Counted from the stretch's first letter, positions 1 to 12,243 are shown. The stretch: DNA of 64,000 nt from Microvirga brassicacearum (GCF_008757455.1 NZ_VCMV01000063.1:39390-103389), one strand, 5' to 3'. Numbers and translations are program-made. Notes: a model not told the origin generated them from the letters alone.

Positions 1-1
1 C

Positions 2-1474
2 GGCACCGAGGCTGAAGTCACCGAGGTGGGACAAGTGCTGTCCGTCGGCGACGGCATCGCCCGCTGCTATGGCCTCGACAACGTTCAGGCTGGCGAGATG
101 GTCCAGTTCGAGAGCGGCGTGCAGGGCATGGCGCTGAACCTCGAGACCGACAACGTCGGCATCGTGATCTTCGGCTCCGACCGCGAGATCGCCGAAGGCC
201 AGACCGTGAAGCGCACGGGCGCCATCGTCGACGTGCCGGTCGGCAAGGGCCTGCTTGGCCGCGTCGTCGACGCGCTCGGCAATCCCATTGACGGCAAGGG
301 CCCGATCGTTGCGACCGAGCGTCGCCGCGTGGACGTCAAGGCTCCGGGCATCATCCCGCGCAAGTCGGTGCATGAGCCGATGGCGACGGGTCTCAAGTCC
401 ATCGACGCATTGATCCCGGTCGGCCGTGGCCAGCGCGAGCTGATCATTGGCGACCGCCAGACCGGCAAGACTGCGATCGCGCTTGATACGATCCTCAATC
501 AGAAGCCGCTCAACCAGGGCACCGACGAGTCGCAGAAGCTGTATTGCGTCTATGTGGCGATCGGGCAGAAGCGCTCCACCGTCGCCCAGTTCGTGAAGGT
601 TCTGGAAGAAAACGGCGCGCTCGAATATTCGATCATCGTGGCGGCCACCGCCTCCGATCCGGCGCCGATGCAGTACCTTGCTCCGTTCGCGGGCTGCGCC
701 ATGGGCGAGTATTTCCGCGATAACGGCATGCATGCGGTGATCACCTATGACGATCTGTCGAAGCAGGCCGTCGCCTATCGCCAGATGTCGCTGCTGCTCC
801 GCCGTCCGCCGGGTCGCGAAGCTTATCCGGGCGACGTGTTCTATCTCCATTCGCGTCTTCTCGAGCGCGCCGCAAAGCTCAACGAATCCGAAGGCTCGGG
901 CTCGCTGACCGCGCTGCCGGTCATCGAGACGCAGGCGAACGACGTGTCGGCCTACATCCCCACCAACGTGATCTCGATCACCGACGGCCAGATCTTCCTC
1001 GAGACGGACCTGTTCTACCAGGGCATTCGCCCGGCGGTGAACGTCGGCTTGTCCGTGTCGCGCGTCGGCTCCGCCGCGCAGACCAAGGCGATGAAGAAGG
1101 TCGCTGGCAAGATCAAGGGCGAGTTGGCGCAGTACCGCGAAATGGCGGCCTTCGCCCAGTTCGGCTCGGATCTCGACGCCACCACGCAGCGCCTGCTGAA
1201 TCGCGGCGCACGTCTGACCGAACTCCTGAAGCAGCCGCAATTCTCGCCGCTGAAGATGGAAGAGCAGGTCGTGGTGATCTATGCGGGCGTGAACGGCTAC
1301 CTCGATGCCCTTCCCGTCAATCGGGTGCGGTCGTTCGAGGACGGGTTGCTGTCGCTTGTTCGCGGCAAACACGTCGATATCCTGGATTCGATCCGCTCCT
1401 CGAAGGACCTTTCGAGCGACACGGAAGCGAAGCTCAAGGACGTCGTGCAGAACTACACCAAGTCGTTCTCGTAA
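2..1474 (+). CDS. atpA: ATP synthase F1 subunit alpha (5' end missing)
   Basis: Alpha subunit of the F1 head of ATP synthase, the non-catalytic nucleotide-binding partner of beta. The frame is open from the first bases of the window, so the N-terminal roughly 20-25 residues of the usual ~509 are outside; the GTG at 26 is an internal valine codon, not a start. Seen: P-loop GDRQTGKT about 142 residues after that GTG, the [12 protein letters not shown] segment, and the [18 protein letters not shown] region typical of alpha. It leads the atpA-atpG-atpD-atpC series; atpH should lie just upstream of the window. Identification is near certain. Confidence 0.97.
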   Translation, partial: GTEAEVTEVGQVLSVGDGIARCYGLDNVQAGEMVQFESGVQGMALNLETDNVGIVIFGSDREIAEGQTVKRTGAIVDVPVGKGLLGRVVDALGNPIDGKGPIVATERRRVDVKAPGIIPRKSVHEPMATGLKSIDALIPVGRGQRELIIGDRQTGKTAIALDTILNQKPLNQGTDESQKLYCVYVAIGQKRSTVAQFVKVLEENGALEYSIIVAATASDPAPMQYLAPFAGCAMGEYFRDNGMHAVITYDDLSKQAVAYRQMSLLLRRPPGREAYPGDVFYLHSRLLERAAKLNESEGSGSLTALPVIETQANDVSAYIPTNVISITDGQIFLETDLFYQGIRPAVNVGLSVSRVGSAAQTKAMKKVAGKIKGELAQYREMAAFAQFGSDLDATTQRLLNRGARLTELLKQPQFSPLKMEEQVVVIYAGVNGYLDALPVNRVRSFEDGLLSLVRGKHVDILDSIRSSKDLSSDTEAKLKDVVQNYTKSFS

Positions 1475-1526
1475 GGACTTAGGTTCGTCTCAAGGAACCG
1501 GGTCACCGGAGAGGTAGGGCTGCTCG

Positions 1527-3858
<2,332 letters not shown>

Positions 3859-3974
3859 CCAACCACGTATTGCGCCGGATCGGCCAAGCCGGTCCGGGTT
3901 ATTCACGCGAGCTGAATCGCTAGAGTGCAGGAATCCGGTGCCGCCCAGCGGCGGATGGGATGACGAGAACCACC

Positions 3975-4379
3975 ATGGCAGCAACCTTCAATTTCGAACT
4001 CGTCTCGCCCGAGCGCGTCCTGTTCTCGGGCGCGGTGGATGCGGTGATCCTGCCGGCGTCCGAAGGCGAGATGACAGTTCTGGCCGGCCACGCGCCGACC
4101 ATGACGACGCTGAAGACCGGCTTTCTCATGATCACGGACACGCCCGGCAACGGCAAGCGCGTCCTCGTCCGCGGCGGTTTCGCCGATATCAACCAGAACG
4201 GCCTCACCGTTCTGGCCGAGCGCGCGCTGCCGGCCGAAGAGCTGACGCAGGAAATCCTCGACAAGGAAATTCTCCACGCGCAGATGGTCTATGATGCAAC
4301 CAACGATCCGATCGCCAAACACGCGGCGTATGCGGCGGTGGTACAGCTGGAAGACGCCAAGGTGGCGTTGAACTACTAA
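3975..4379 (+). CDS. atpC: ATP synthase F1 subunit epsilon
   Basis: Epsilon is the small stalk subunit that contacts gamma and the c ring and can inhibit ATP hydrolysis. The N-terminal beta-sandwich sequence FNFELVSPERVLFSG and GEMTVLAGHAPTMT are characteristic. The start at 3975 (MAATFNFELVSPE) matches the usual N-terminus; an in-frame ATG at 3960 would add five residues and cannot be excluded. The C-terminal helical part is short, as is common in alphaproteobacteria. Last gene of the atp operon in this window. Confidence 0.93.
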   Translation: MAATFNFELVSPERVLFSGAVDAVILPASEGEMTVLAGHAPTMTTLKTGFLMITDTPGNGKRVLVRGGFADINQNGLTVLAERALPAEELTQEILDKEILHAQMVYDATNDPIAKHAAYAAVVQLEDAKVALNY

Positions 4380-4397
4380 GGCAAAAATCGCCTTCAG

Positions 4398-4413
4398 CCG
4401 AGCTTTTGCTCGG
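4398..4413 (+). terminator. hairpin after the atp operon
   Basis: A 6-bp perfect stem (CCGAGC / GCTCGG) with a TTTT loop lies 19 bp after the atpC stop. No T-run follows, so it is either a weak terminator or an mRNA 3'-end stabiliser. Nothing else is recognisable between atpC and the next gene. Confidence 0.4.
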
Positions 4414-4637
4414 AGCAATCCGCATCTCGCGGCGGGGCGGGAGGCCGTCATGTCCGGAGCTGCCGGCCGCATCTCGACCTCGTCACCCTCTCAATTTTGC
4501 GACATCTGCCGGTTCGGGCGTTAGGATCCCTTGACGCGCCGCGCCCATCTGCTTGCATGGCAGCCTTCAGCCGCGCCGTTTGTGGGCAAGCTTCCCCGCA
4601 GCAGGCCCGCAGGAAAATGACAGAGGGCGAAGATCAG

Positions 4638-5678
4638 ATGCGTTTGGGTCGTTTGAGGACGTTGCGAGCTGCGATCACCGGATTGATCGCGGGCGCCGCT
4701 GCCTTCCTTTGTGCAGCCGCCGCGCAGGCGCAGACGCCGGTTCGCTTCAGCCTCGACTGGCGCTGGGAGGGTCCCGCCGCTTTCTTCGCGGTCGCTCTCG
4801 ACAAGGGGTACTTCAAGGCGGAGGGCCTCGACGTCACTATTGATACGGCGGCGGGCTCACGCGAGCCGATTGCGCGGGTCGCCGCCGGAACACATGATGC
4901 AGGTTTTGGCGACGTAAATTCCCTCGTTCGCTTCCGCGACGAGAACTCCGACGCCGGCATCAAAGCCGTGATGATGATCTACGACCGGCCGCCCTTTGCC
5001 ATCATTGGCCGCAAGAGCCGAGGCATCAGCACCGAGGTTTCAAGCCTGCAGGGCAAGGTGTTCGGCGCGCCCGCGGGCGACGCCGCTTTCGCGCAATGGC
5101 CCATTTTCAAGTCCGTGAACAAGATCGACGATTCGACGATGAAATTCGAGAATGTAGGCTTCCCCGTGCGTGAGCCGATGCTCGCCCAAGGCGAAGTCGA
5201 TGCGGTGTTCGGCTTCTCGATGTCGTCCTACATCAACCTGAAATCGCGCGGCGTGCCCACCGAGGACATCGTCGTCCTGCTGATGAGCGATTACGGTGTG
5301 GATCTTTACGGCAACGCAATCGTCGTGTCGGAGGCCTTCGCGAAAGAGAAACCCGAAGCTGTGAGAGGGTTGCTGCGCGCGATCACAAAAGGCCTGCAGG
5401 ACACGGTGAAGGATCCCTCCGCGGCTGTCGATGCCGTCCTCAAGCGCAATGAGGCCGCAAAGAAGGAGGTAGAGCTCGAGCGTCTCGAGCTGGTGCTCGA
5501 GCAGAACGTCCTCACCCCGTGGGTCAAGACGAACGGCTTGGGCGGCATCGACACGGAGCGTTTCGCCAGGTCGCTCGAACAGATCGGCCTAACATTCAAG
5601 TACAAGAATAAGCCTACGGTCGAAGACATCTTCACCGACGTGTTTCTGCCTGCCGCGGATCAGCGAAAAGTGAATTAG
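4638..5678 (+). CDS. ABC transporter substrate-binding protein, NMT1/THI5-like
   Basis: Periplasmic solute-binding protein of the SsuA/TauA/THI5 superfamily, which serves importers of sulfonates, nitrate, thiamine precursors or similar small molecules. Residues 1-31 form a signal peptide (basic start, hydrophobic core, AAAAQAQ cleavage region). The mature start VRFSLDWRWEGPAAFF and KGYFKAEGLDVTID is the family signature. The ATG at 4638 follows GAGGGCG at a good distance; in-frame ATGs at 4617 and 4497 lack a better site. No permease or ATPase gene is adjacent, so the partner transporter must be elsewhere or the protein acts alone. Substrate unknown. Confidence 0.85.
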   Translation: MRLGRLRTLRAAITGLIAGAAAFLCAAAAQAQTPVRFSLDWRWEGPAAFFAVALDKGYFKAEGLDVTIDTAAGSREPIARVAAGTHDAGFGDVNSLVRFRDENSDAGIKAVMMIYDRPPFAIIGRKSRGISTEVSSLQGKVFGAPAGDAAFAQWPIFKSVNKIDDSTMKFENVGFPVREPMLAQGEVDAVFGFSMSSYINLKSRGVPTEDIVVLLMSDYGVDLYGNAIVVSEAFAKEKPEAVRGLLRAITKGLQDTVKDPSAAVDAVLKRNEAAKKEVELERLELVLEQNVLTPWVKTNGLGGIDTERFARSLEQIGLTFKYKNKPTVEDIFTDVFLPAADQRKVN

Positions 5679-5704
5679 GATCAGATGAGCCGACGTGCCG
5701 TGGG

Positions 5705-6838
5705 CTACCGTCGGAGCGAGAGCGGATTATCGGCCAAGGCCGTAGCGTCGGGCTGATCGATGCCCGGGCTCCCGACAAAGGCATTCCAGAGTTTCTCCAC
5801 CGGCTCGCGCGCGAGATCCTGCACGATAAAGACGATGCGACTGCGGCGATCCTCACTCGGCCATCGGGGCAGGACGGCCGGGACATGGATGACGTGTTGC
5901 ACGCCATGGATGACGACCGGGTGCTCCGGGTCTTCGGCGAGCGCCACCAAGCCTTTCACGCGCAACAGCTTCGCACCCTGAGACGAGCGCAGGAAATCGA
6001 GGAACGTGTCGAGCGCGCCTTGGCGGATCGGCTGATCGCTCGTCAGACAGAATGCGTGGATGCTGGCGTCATGCCGGTTCACGTCATGATGATGGTGGCC
6101 GTGATGATCGTGATCGCCGTGTTGATGGGCGTGGCTACGATGTTCCGCCTCTTCGACAGCCTCTGCCTTCAGCCAGTCGCGCACATCCGCAATCTTGCCG
6201 TCGAGACCGAACAGGCCACCTGCGACGATGGCTTCAATCGGAGCGTCGGCGTCCAGAAGTGTCGCGCCGGGATTCACCTGGTGCAGCCGCTCGCGCAACC
6301 GGGCGAGATCGGCTGGGTCGTTCACCAGATCCGTCTTGGCGAGCACGATTCGCTCCGCCACGGCCGCCTGTCTGACGGCCTCGACATGCGCATCGAGAGT
6401 CCCCTTGCCATTCACCGCGTCGATGACCGTGACCACGCCCTCGACGGCGTAGCGCATCGACAGGTAGGGGTGATAGAGCACCGCGTGCAGAATCGGCGCC
6501 GGGTCCGCGAGACCGGTGGTCTCGATGATCACGCGGCGAAACGGGCCGATGCGTCCGTTGTCGCGCTTCCGCAGGAGGTCTTCCAGCGTCGCGATGAGAT
6601 CGCCGCGCACGGTGCAGCAGAGACATCCGGCCGAGAGCAGGATCATGTCGTCGCTGACCGTCTCGACGAGCAGATGGTCGAGGCCGATCTCGCCAAACTC
6701 GTTGATGATCACGACGGTGTCGTGCAACGCGGGATCTTGTACCAGCCGGTTCAGCAGCGTCGTCTTTCCGGCGCCGAGAAATCCGGTCAGGATGGTCAGC
6801 GGGATGGGAGGGAGCGGGCCGGCGGCGCGATCGGACAT
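5705..6838 (-). CDS. CobW/COG0523 family GTP-binding metallochaperone
   Basis: G3E-family GTPase of the CobW/YjiA/ZNG group, which delivers metal to target proteins using GTP. Seen in the 377-residue protein: P-loop GFLGAGKTTLL near residue 17, the metal-binding CXCC motif within SAGCLCCTVRGDL, NKxD-type motif (AKTDLVN), and a histidine-rich linker near residue 250 (HAHQHGDHDHHGHHHHD) followed by the CobW C-terminal domain. Start at 6838 (MSDRAAGPLPPIPLTILTG) fits the family; an upstream in-frame start would run into the preceding gene. It begins 4 bp after the EamA transporter stop, so the two form an operon. The His-rich stretch suggests zinc, but CobN-type cobalt use cannot be excluded. 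Confidence 0.9.
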   Translation of the reverse strand: MSDRAAGPLPPIPLTILTGFLGAGKTTLLNRLVQDPALHDTVVIINEFGEIGLDHLLVETVSDDMILLSAGCLCCTVRGDLIATLEDLLRKRDNGRIGPFRRVIIETTGLADPAPILHAVLYHPYLSMRYAVEGVVTVIDAVNGKGTLDAHVEAVRQAAVAERIVLAKTDLVNDPADLARLRERLHQVNPGATLLDADAPIEAIVAGGLFGLDGKIADVRDWLKAEAVEEAEHRSHAHQHGDHDHHGHHHHDVNRHDASIHAFCLTSDQPIRQGALDTFLDFLRSSQGAKLLRVKGLVALAEDPEHPVVIHGVQHVIHVPAVLPRWPSEDRRSRIVFIVQDLAREPVEKLWNAFVGSPGIDQPDATALADNPLSLRR

Positions 6839-6842
6839 CGGT

Positions 6843-7739
6843 TTAATCCGTGGGAACGAGGGACGCGGCGTGCTGCCGCTCTGACAGGATATTGGCCATG
6901 ATCGCGGCCAGCACGAGGGCACCGCCGACAATTTGTATCGGCGTCAGGGTTTCGCCCAGCACCAAAGTCGAGGCGACCGCCGAAACGACGGGTTCGACGC
7001 AATAGGCGATCCCTGCCGCCACCGCCGAAATGCGCCCCAATGCGGCGATCTGAAAGACGAAACCGACGAGATAGCCCCCGATCGTCATCGCGATCGCAAA
7101 AGGCGCCAGCGCAAATGCAGCGGGTGAGGCCAACTGGCCGGACATCGCGCCCACCGCCAGGGCGGTCGGCAAAACGATGAGGTGCACCCAAAACACCTTC
7201 GCGAGAGTCGTGGTCTTGCGGCAGCGCGCGGCGGCAAAAAACTGCGTCGCGGTTGCGGCGGCCGCCGCCAGCGCCAATGCAAGGCCGCGCCAGTCAAGAC
7301 CGTGGAAGACAGGTCCCACGACGAGGACGACGCCGGTCAGTGCCAGGCCGACGACCCCGAGTAGTCGCGGCGTCAGGCGCGTGCCGTCGACGAGGGGACT
7401 CATCAGCACGATGAGCGAGGGATAGGCATAAAACACAACGGTCGCCACGGTTACGGGGATGAAGGCGACGGAGGAGAGATAGCAGAGACCTACGAAAGCG
7501 GTGGCAATTCCCAGCACCAGGATTGTGCCGCGCTCCCCCGGCTCAGCCCGAAGGGAACGCCGCATCAACCACCCGGCGCCGAAGACCAGCACCAGCATCA
7601 GCAGCACCCGATAGACGACAAGCGCCGGGCCCGGGACTCCCGCGAGCGTGGCCGCCCCGGCATAGACGATGTTCAGGCCGTAGAGACTGGCCGACCCAAG
7701 GGCCAGCAGCAGACCGTTGGCGGATGATGAGGAGGACAT
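6843..7739 (-). CDS. EamA/DMT family transporter
   Basis: Inner-membrane drug/metabolite transporter with about ten hydrophobic segments in two EamA repeats (for example LGSASLYGLNIVYAGAATL and, in the second half, LGRISAVAAGIAYCVEPVVS and LVLGETLTPIQIVGGALVL). 298 residues is the usual size. The start at 7739 (MSSSSSANG) puts the first membrane helix at the N-terminus; a GTG at 7766 would add nine residues and has a comparable upstream purine run. Translationally close to the downstream metallochaperone gene. Substrate cannot be told from sequence. Confidence 0.85.
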   Translation of the reverse strand: MSSSSSANGLLLALGSASLYGLNIVYAGAATLAGVPGPALVVYRVLLMLVLVFGAGWLMRRSLRAEPGERGTILVLGIATAFVGLCYLSSVAFIPVTVATVVFYAYPSLIVLMSPLVDGTRLTPRLLGVVGLALTGVVLVVGPVFHGLDWRGLALALAAAAATATQFFAAARCRKTTTLAKVFWVHLIVLPTALAVGAMSGQLASPAAFALAPFAIAMTIGGYLVGFVFQIAALGRISAVAAGIAYCVEPVVSAVASTLVLGETLTPIQIVGGALVLAAIMANILSERQHAASLVPTD

Positions 7740-7861
7740 GTGGTGGCCAACACGATGAAGCCACACCGTTCGCCCGCTTCACGCCCGATTGCAAGCCTTC
7801 CCAATAGCGAACCGTGCCGGGGCGAACCTTGACGCGGTGCCTTCGCTGGCGCCCCGCCGCC

Positions 7862-9319
7862 TCAATTGACCACGGGTTTGGCTTTGGCGGGCGTTGCCGT
7901 TTTCTGTGGCTTCGCGTCAGTTTTGGCGGCCGGCTTGGCCAATTCTTTGGCTGCTGATGCCTTGGCCGATGGCTTTGCAGGCTCCGTCGTGGCGGCCTGC
8001 TTGCTTGCCGGCGCGTTGGCTTTGTCGGCGACCGGTTTCACGCTGATGGTAGCGCGCGCCTTGCCTTTGCTCTTGGCATTCTCGATCGCCGGCTCGTCGT
8101 CAGCCTCCGCCGTGGTCTTGTCGTCGGTCGTCTTGTCGTTTGTTTTGTTCTTGGCAGCCTTGCTCGTGGCGGCTTTCGCCTTTTGCGCTTTCGCCTCGCG
8201 CGCTTTCGCGGCGGCTTGCTCCTTGGCAGCCTCGGCGGCAATTTCACTCTCGGATGGCGGATTCAGGCCGACCCACACACGCTCAGGCTGAACAGCGGAG
8301 CGCGGACCGAGACTGGTTCGTGTCGGCTGGGAGACCCCCGCGAAGGACATCATGTCGGATGAAAACAAATTCGGGACACCGCCGTTCTGGTCCGTTGCCA
8401 AAGTCGTAGGGCTATCCTCCTCGTTGGGCACGGGGCCGCGACGATCACAGATAACCGAGCGCATGTCCGGCGGGGTCGTCGAGGCAGATTCGGGGAGGGC
8501 CGCGAGCGTCGGATTTGTCCAACCGGTCTGGCTGTTGAAGCCGCGATCGAAGAGTTCCGCGGCTTTCATGGTGCGCTCGTTGGCCGACGGCGCTCCCATC
8601 ACGACCGTAATGAGATGGCGTCCATTGCGTGTCGCGCTCGCCACCACGTTGAAGCCGGCCGAGCAGATAAATCCGGTCTTCATGCCGTCGGCGCCGGCAT
8701 AGCGACCGATCAGGCCGTTGGTGTTGCGCATGATACGGCGCCCGTATTGGATAGCGCCGATCTGGAACAGCTCCTGATAGTCGGGAAACTCGTTGATGAG
8801 CGCGCGAGCGAGAATAGCCATGTCGCGGGCCGTGGTCTGGTTGCGCTCGTCGGGCAAGCCGTGCGGATTGGCGAAATGACTGTCGCGCATGCCGAGGCGG
8901 GCTGCGTGCTGGTTCATCAGTTCGGCGAAGCCTTCAGTCGAGCCGCCGAGGTTTTCCGCGATGGTGGCGGCAACGTCGTTCGCCGACTTCACCATGATGA
9001 TCTTCAGGGCATTGTCGAGGCGAACCTGCGTGCCAGGCTTGAACCCCATTTTCGAAGGCGGCTGTGCGGCGGCGCTTTCCGAAACCGTCAGCAATGTCTC
9101 GAAGCTCGCCTGGTTGGTCCGGATTTGGTCGAGAGCCACATAGGTCGTCATCAGCTTGGTGATGGACGCCGGAAACCACGGGTCGGTCGCGCGCTCTGCA
9201 TGCAGCACCCGGCCGGAATCGACGTCGACGACCAGGGCAGGCCCCCCGGCAAAAGCTGATCCGCTGGCCAAAACGGCGAAAGCGAAAGCTGCCAGACGAA
9301 CGGCTCGGATTGCGCTCAT
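7862..9319 (-). CDS. dacA: D-alanyl-D-alanine carboxypeptidase, S11 family (PBP5/6-like)
   Basis: Periplasmic DD-carboxypeptidase that trims the terminal D-Ala of peptidoglycan stem peptides. The three active-site motifs are present: SITK at residues 52-55, SAN at 112-114 and KTG at 214-216. Residues 1-24 are a signal peptide (start at 9319, MSAIRAVRLAAFAFAVLASG, preceded by GGAGCC). Residues from about 350 to the end are a low-complexity Ala/Lys-rich tail (many AKA/KPA units) without the usual membrane-anchor helix, so it may contact the cell wall or envelope electrostatically. 485 residues, longer than E. coli PBP5 because of this tail. Symbol is by similarity. Confidence 0.88.
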   Translation of the reverse strand: MSAIRAVRLAAFAFAVLASGSAFAGGPALVVDVDSGRVLHAERATDPWFPASITKLMTTYVALDQIRTNQASFETLLTVSESAAAQPPSKMGFKPGTQVRLDNALKIIMVKSANDVAATIAENLGGSTEGFAELMNQHAARLGMRDSHFANPHGLPDERNQTTARDMAILARALINEFPDYQELFQIGAIQYGRRIMRNTNGLIGRYAGADGMKTGFICSAGFNVVASATRNGRHLITVVMGAPSANERTMKAAELFDRGFNSQTGWTNPTLAALPESASTTPPDMRSVICDRRGPVPNEEDSPTTLATDQNGGVPNLFSSDMMSFAGVSQPTRTSLGPRSAVQPERVWVGLNPPSESEIAAEAAKEQAAAKAREAKAQKAKAATSKAAKNKTNDKTTDDKTTAEADDEPAIENAKSKGKARATISVKPVADKANAPASKQAATTEPAKPSAKASAAKELAKPAAKTDAKPQKTATPAKAKPVVN

Positions 9320-9513
9320 GCGAAACGGCTCCAAGTTCAAAGCGGTCATTTGGGGAGAAACGTGGTATCGGCCCCGCTTACTTCGTCGAGGCATTTTTAA
9401 CCGCGGGCGGTCGATTTGACTAGGCCGGGACGGCTTTTTGCCTCTAACCCTACCCCTGTCTGAAGATTCCATGGCAAGAGCATGGCAAGAGCCGCGCGGT
9501 TTCAAGATCGAAC

Positions 9514-10416
9514 ATGAGCCTTTCACTCCTCTGGATCCCCGTCACTCTGGTGGCCGCGGCCGCCCAAACTGCCCGAAACGCCACCCAACGAAAGTTGACC
9601 GAGACGATCGGCACGGTCGGCGCGACGCAGGTCCGGTTCCTCTACGGGTTTCCTTTCGCGCTTTTCGCTCTTGGCATGCTCCGGCTGGTCAGCGGGGAAA
9701 TGATTCCGGGCGTGAGCTCCGCATTCTTCGCCTATGTGCTCGCCGGGGCGGTTTCGCAGATCCTTGCGACGGGGCTCATGCTGTCGGCAATGCGCCAGCG
9801 GTCGTTCGCGGTCGTGACCGCTTATACGAAGACCGAACCCGTTCAGGTCGCCCTCTTCGGGCTACTGCTGCTCGGCGACCGCGTCACACCGCCGATCGCG
9901 CTTGCGATCGTCATCGCGACTGCAGGCGTGCTGATCATGTCGGTAAAGCCTGGCACCGACCTGAAAAACGCCGGTTTGCGGCCCGTGATCTTCGGAATGG
10001 CCTCCGGTGCCTGCTTTGCGCTTGCGGCGATCGGATTTCGCGGCGCCATCCTGTCGTTGGAGCAGGGCTCCTTCGTTATGCGCGCAACCACGACGCTGGC
10101 ATGGGGCCTCGGGCTTCAGACCGCGATCCTCGTGCTCTGGCTCGGCATTTTCGATCGCAAGGCGCTGATTTCCAGCTTCCGGGCGTGGCGACCTTCCCTC
10201 GGGGCGGGTTTTTTCGGCGCCTTGGCGTCGCAATTCTGGTTCATCGGCTTCGCGCTGACGACCGCCGCGAACGTGCGCACGCTCGCCCTCGTGGAGGTGC
10301 TCATGGCGCAATTAGTGTCGCACCGCTTCATGTCCCACGCGACGACGAAGCGCGAACTCGTCGGCATGGGGCTGATCATCGTCGGCGTCGGCCTGCTGTT
10401 GTGGGCGCAGCACTGA
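9514..10416 (+). CDS. EamA/DMT family transporter
   Basis: A second 10-helix DMT-type membrane protein of 300 residues, unrelated in detail to the one at 6843-7739. Hydrophobic segments start at LLWIPVTLVAAAAQTARN; the second repeat ends with GMGLIIVGVGLLLWAQ. It is divergent from the carboxypeptidase gene, with 194 bp between starts. Substrate unknown. Confidence 0.82.
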   Translation: MSLSLLWIPVTLVAAAAQTARNATQRKLTETIGTVGATQVRFLYGFPFALFALGMLRLVSGEMIPGVSSAFFAYVLAGAVSQILATGLMLSAMRQRSFAVVTAYTKTEPVQVALFGLLLLGDRVTPPIALAIVIATAGVLIMSVKPGTDLKNAGLRPVIFGMASGACFALAAIGFRGAILSLEQGSFVMRATTTLAWGLGLQTAILVLWLGIFDRKALISSFRAWRPSLGAGFFGALASQFWFIGFALTTAANVRTLALVEVLMAQLVSHRFMSHATTKRELVGMGLIIVGVGLLLWAQH

Positions 10417-10472
10417 ATTCCGGTAAACGATATATCTTTCAATGGCGGTAACTGCGCAGGGAGACGTAGCAG

Positions 10473-10928
10473 CTACCGCGCCTGAGCGTTTCCGGTCGCT
10501 TCGACAACGAGCGGCAGCACCACATCGCGTGTCAGGGCAGCCAAGGGCGTGTCCCCGGGCGCGGCGGGATCGAGCCAGATCAGTTCGGCGATCTCCGCCT
10601 GACAGGCGATGTCGCCCGTGACATGAATGCTGTAGATGGCCGCGCGGACGGTGCGGCCGGGCTCATGGGCGGCAGGCGCATCGAAGATCCCGTGCGCGAC
10701 AGCCGATCCGGGCACCATGCGGCAGCCGATTTCCTCGTGCAGTTCCCGGGCAAGGGCACCAAGATCATCTTCGCCGGGTTCCCGCTTTCCGCCCGGCTGC
10801 ATGAACGCGGTGGTGCCCCGCTTCCGCACCAGCAGGATTTGGCCCTGTACGTTGCGGATGAGGGCGGCGACCACCTCGATCGGCAGGCGAGGCGCCTCAA
10901 CCGCAGCGCTTGCATCGCTGGCACGCAT
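10473..10928 (-). CDS. NUDIX hydrolase
   Basis: Small pyrophosphohydrolase of the NUDIX superfamily. The Nudix box G-x5-E-x7-RE-L-x-EE-x-G is complete: G47, E53, R61-E62, E65-E66, G68. The preceding strand has VVAALIRNVQGQILLVRKR, and AFMQPGGKREPGE is typical of housecleaning members close to MutT. 151 residues. Convergent with the transporter to its left. Physiological substrate not inferable. Confidence 0.9.
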   Translation of the reverse strand: MRASDASAAVEAPRLPIEVVAALIRNVQGQILLVRKRGTTAFMQPGGKREPGEDDLGALARELHEEIGCRMVPGSAVAHGIFDAPAAHEPGRTVRAAIYSIHVTGDIACQAEIAELIWLDPAAPGDTPLAALTRDVVLPLVVEATGNAQAR

Positions 10929-11076
10929 TTAAACCTCCGGGTGTCGTTGTGTGGAATCACAGAAGGGGATTCCGCACAAGCGTGTGCTGGGTTTGGAATC
11001 AACCGCGGGGAGTTTCCCTTGCTGAGTCGATAAAACAACCCCATCTTGACCTCAACAGCTCAAATCGGAGACCGCC

Positions 11077-12243
11077 ATGACCGCCTGTATTGTCGGCTGG
11101 GCTCATACGCCCTTCGGAAAGCATGATGCGGAGACGGTCGAAAGCCTGATCGTGCGCGTCACCAATGAGGCGCTCGAGCACGCGGGAATCGGGCCCGAGG
11201 ATGTGGACGAGGTTGTGCTCGGGCACTTCAACGGCGGATTCTCGGCGCAGGATTTCACCGCCTCACTGGTTTTTCAGGCGAGCGACAAGTTCCGCTTCAA
11301 ACCGGCCACACGGGTCGAGAACGCCTGTGCGACCGGGTCGGCGGCCGTCCATCAGGCCATCAAGTCGATCGAGGCCAAGCGCGCCAAGACCGCGCTTGTG
11401 GTCGGCGTCGAGCAGATGACGAGGACGCCGGGTCCGGAAATCGGCAACATCCTGTTGAAAGCCTCCTATCTGCCGGAGGATGGCGATACCAAGGGCGGCT
11501 TCGCCGGCGTGTTCGGGCAAATCGCCGGACGGTATTTCCAGCGCTACGGCGACCAATCCGATGCCCTGGCGATGATCGCGGCGAAGAACCACAAAAATGG
11601 CGTCGACAATCCCTACGCGCAGATGCGCAAGGACCTCGGCTTCGATTTCTGCCGCGCCGAGAGCGACAAGAACCCCTTCGTGGCGGGTCCGCTGAAGCGC
11701 ACCGACTGCTCCCTTGTGTCCGATGGCGCGGCGGCGCTGGTCATCGCCGACACCGAGACCGCCCTGCAGATGCCGCGGGCGGTGGCTTTCCGGGCGACAG
11801 CCCATGCGCAGGATTTCCTTCCGATGTCCAAGCGCGACATCATTCAGTTCGAAGGCTGTGCGGAAGCGTGGCAGAAGGCCCTGGGTCAAGCAGGGGTCGG
11901 GCTGTCGGATTTGTCATTCATCGAGACGCATGACTGCTTCACCATCGCCGAGTTGATCGAATACGAAGCCATGGGCCTGACGCCGCGGGGCGAAGGCGCG
12001 CGAGCCGTGAAGGAAGGCTGGACGAACCGGGATGGCAAATTGCCCGTAAACCCGTCGGGAGGGCTGAAATCCAAGGGCCACCCGATCGGCGCGACCGGCG
12101 TGTCCATGCATGTTCTCTCAGCCATGCAGCTCTGCGAGGAGGCCGGCGGGATCCAGGTCAGGAACCCCGTCCTCGGCGGCATTTTCAACATGGGCGGCGC
12201 CGCGGTGGCAAATTATGTGAGCGTCCTGGAGCGTATCAAATAG
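11077..12243 (+). CDS. thiolase family protein (SCP-x type acetyl-CoA acyltransferase-like)
   Basis: Cytosolic thiolase fold enzyme of 388 residues. The nucleophilic cysteine is C84 in ENACATGSAAVH; the C-terminal glycine/histidine motif is GGLKSKGHPIGATGV. The usual C-terminal CxG cysteine loop is replaced by NMGGAAVANYVSVLE, the form seen in SCP-2/SCP-x-type thiolases and lipid-transfer-type acyltransferases. Expected role is C-C bond cleavage or formation with acyl-CoA in beta-oxidation-like pathways, but the variant loop leaves exact activity open. Start has GGAG seven bases upstream. No other fatty-acid genes adjoin it. Confidence 0.85.
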   Translation: MTACIVGWAHTPFGKHDAETVESLIVRVTNEALEHAGIGPEDVDEVVLGHFNGGFSAQDFTASLVFQASDKFRFKPATRVENACATGSAAVHQAIKSIEAKRAKTALVVGVEQMTRTPGPEIGNILLKASYLPEDGDTKGGFAGVFGQIAGRYFQRYGDQSDALAMIAAKNHKNGVDNPYAQMRKDLGFDFCRAESDKNPFVAGPLKRTDCSLVSDGAAALVIADTETALQMPRAVAFRATAHAQDFLPMSKRDIIQFEGCAEAWQKALGQAGVGLSDLSFIETHDCFTIAELIEYEAMGLTPRGEGARAVKEGWTNRDGKLPVNPSGGLKSKGHPIGATGVSMHVLSAMQLCEEAGGIQVRNPVLGGIFNMGGAAVANYVSVLERIK

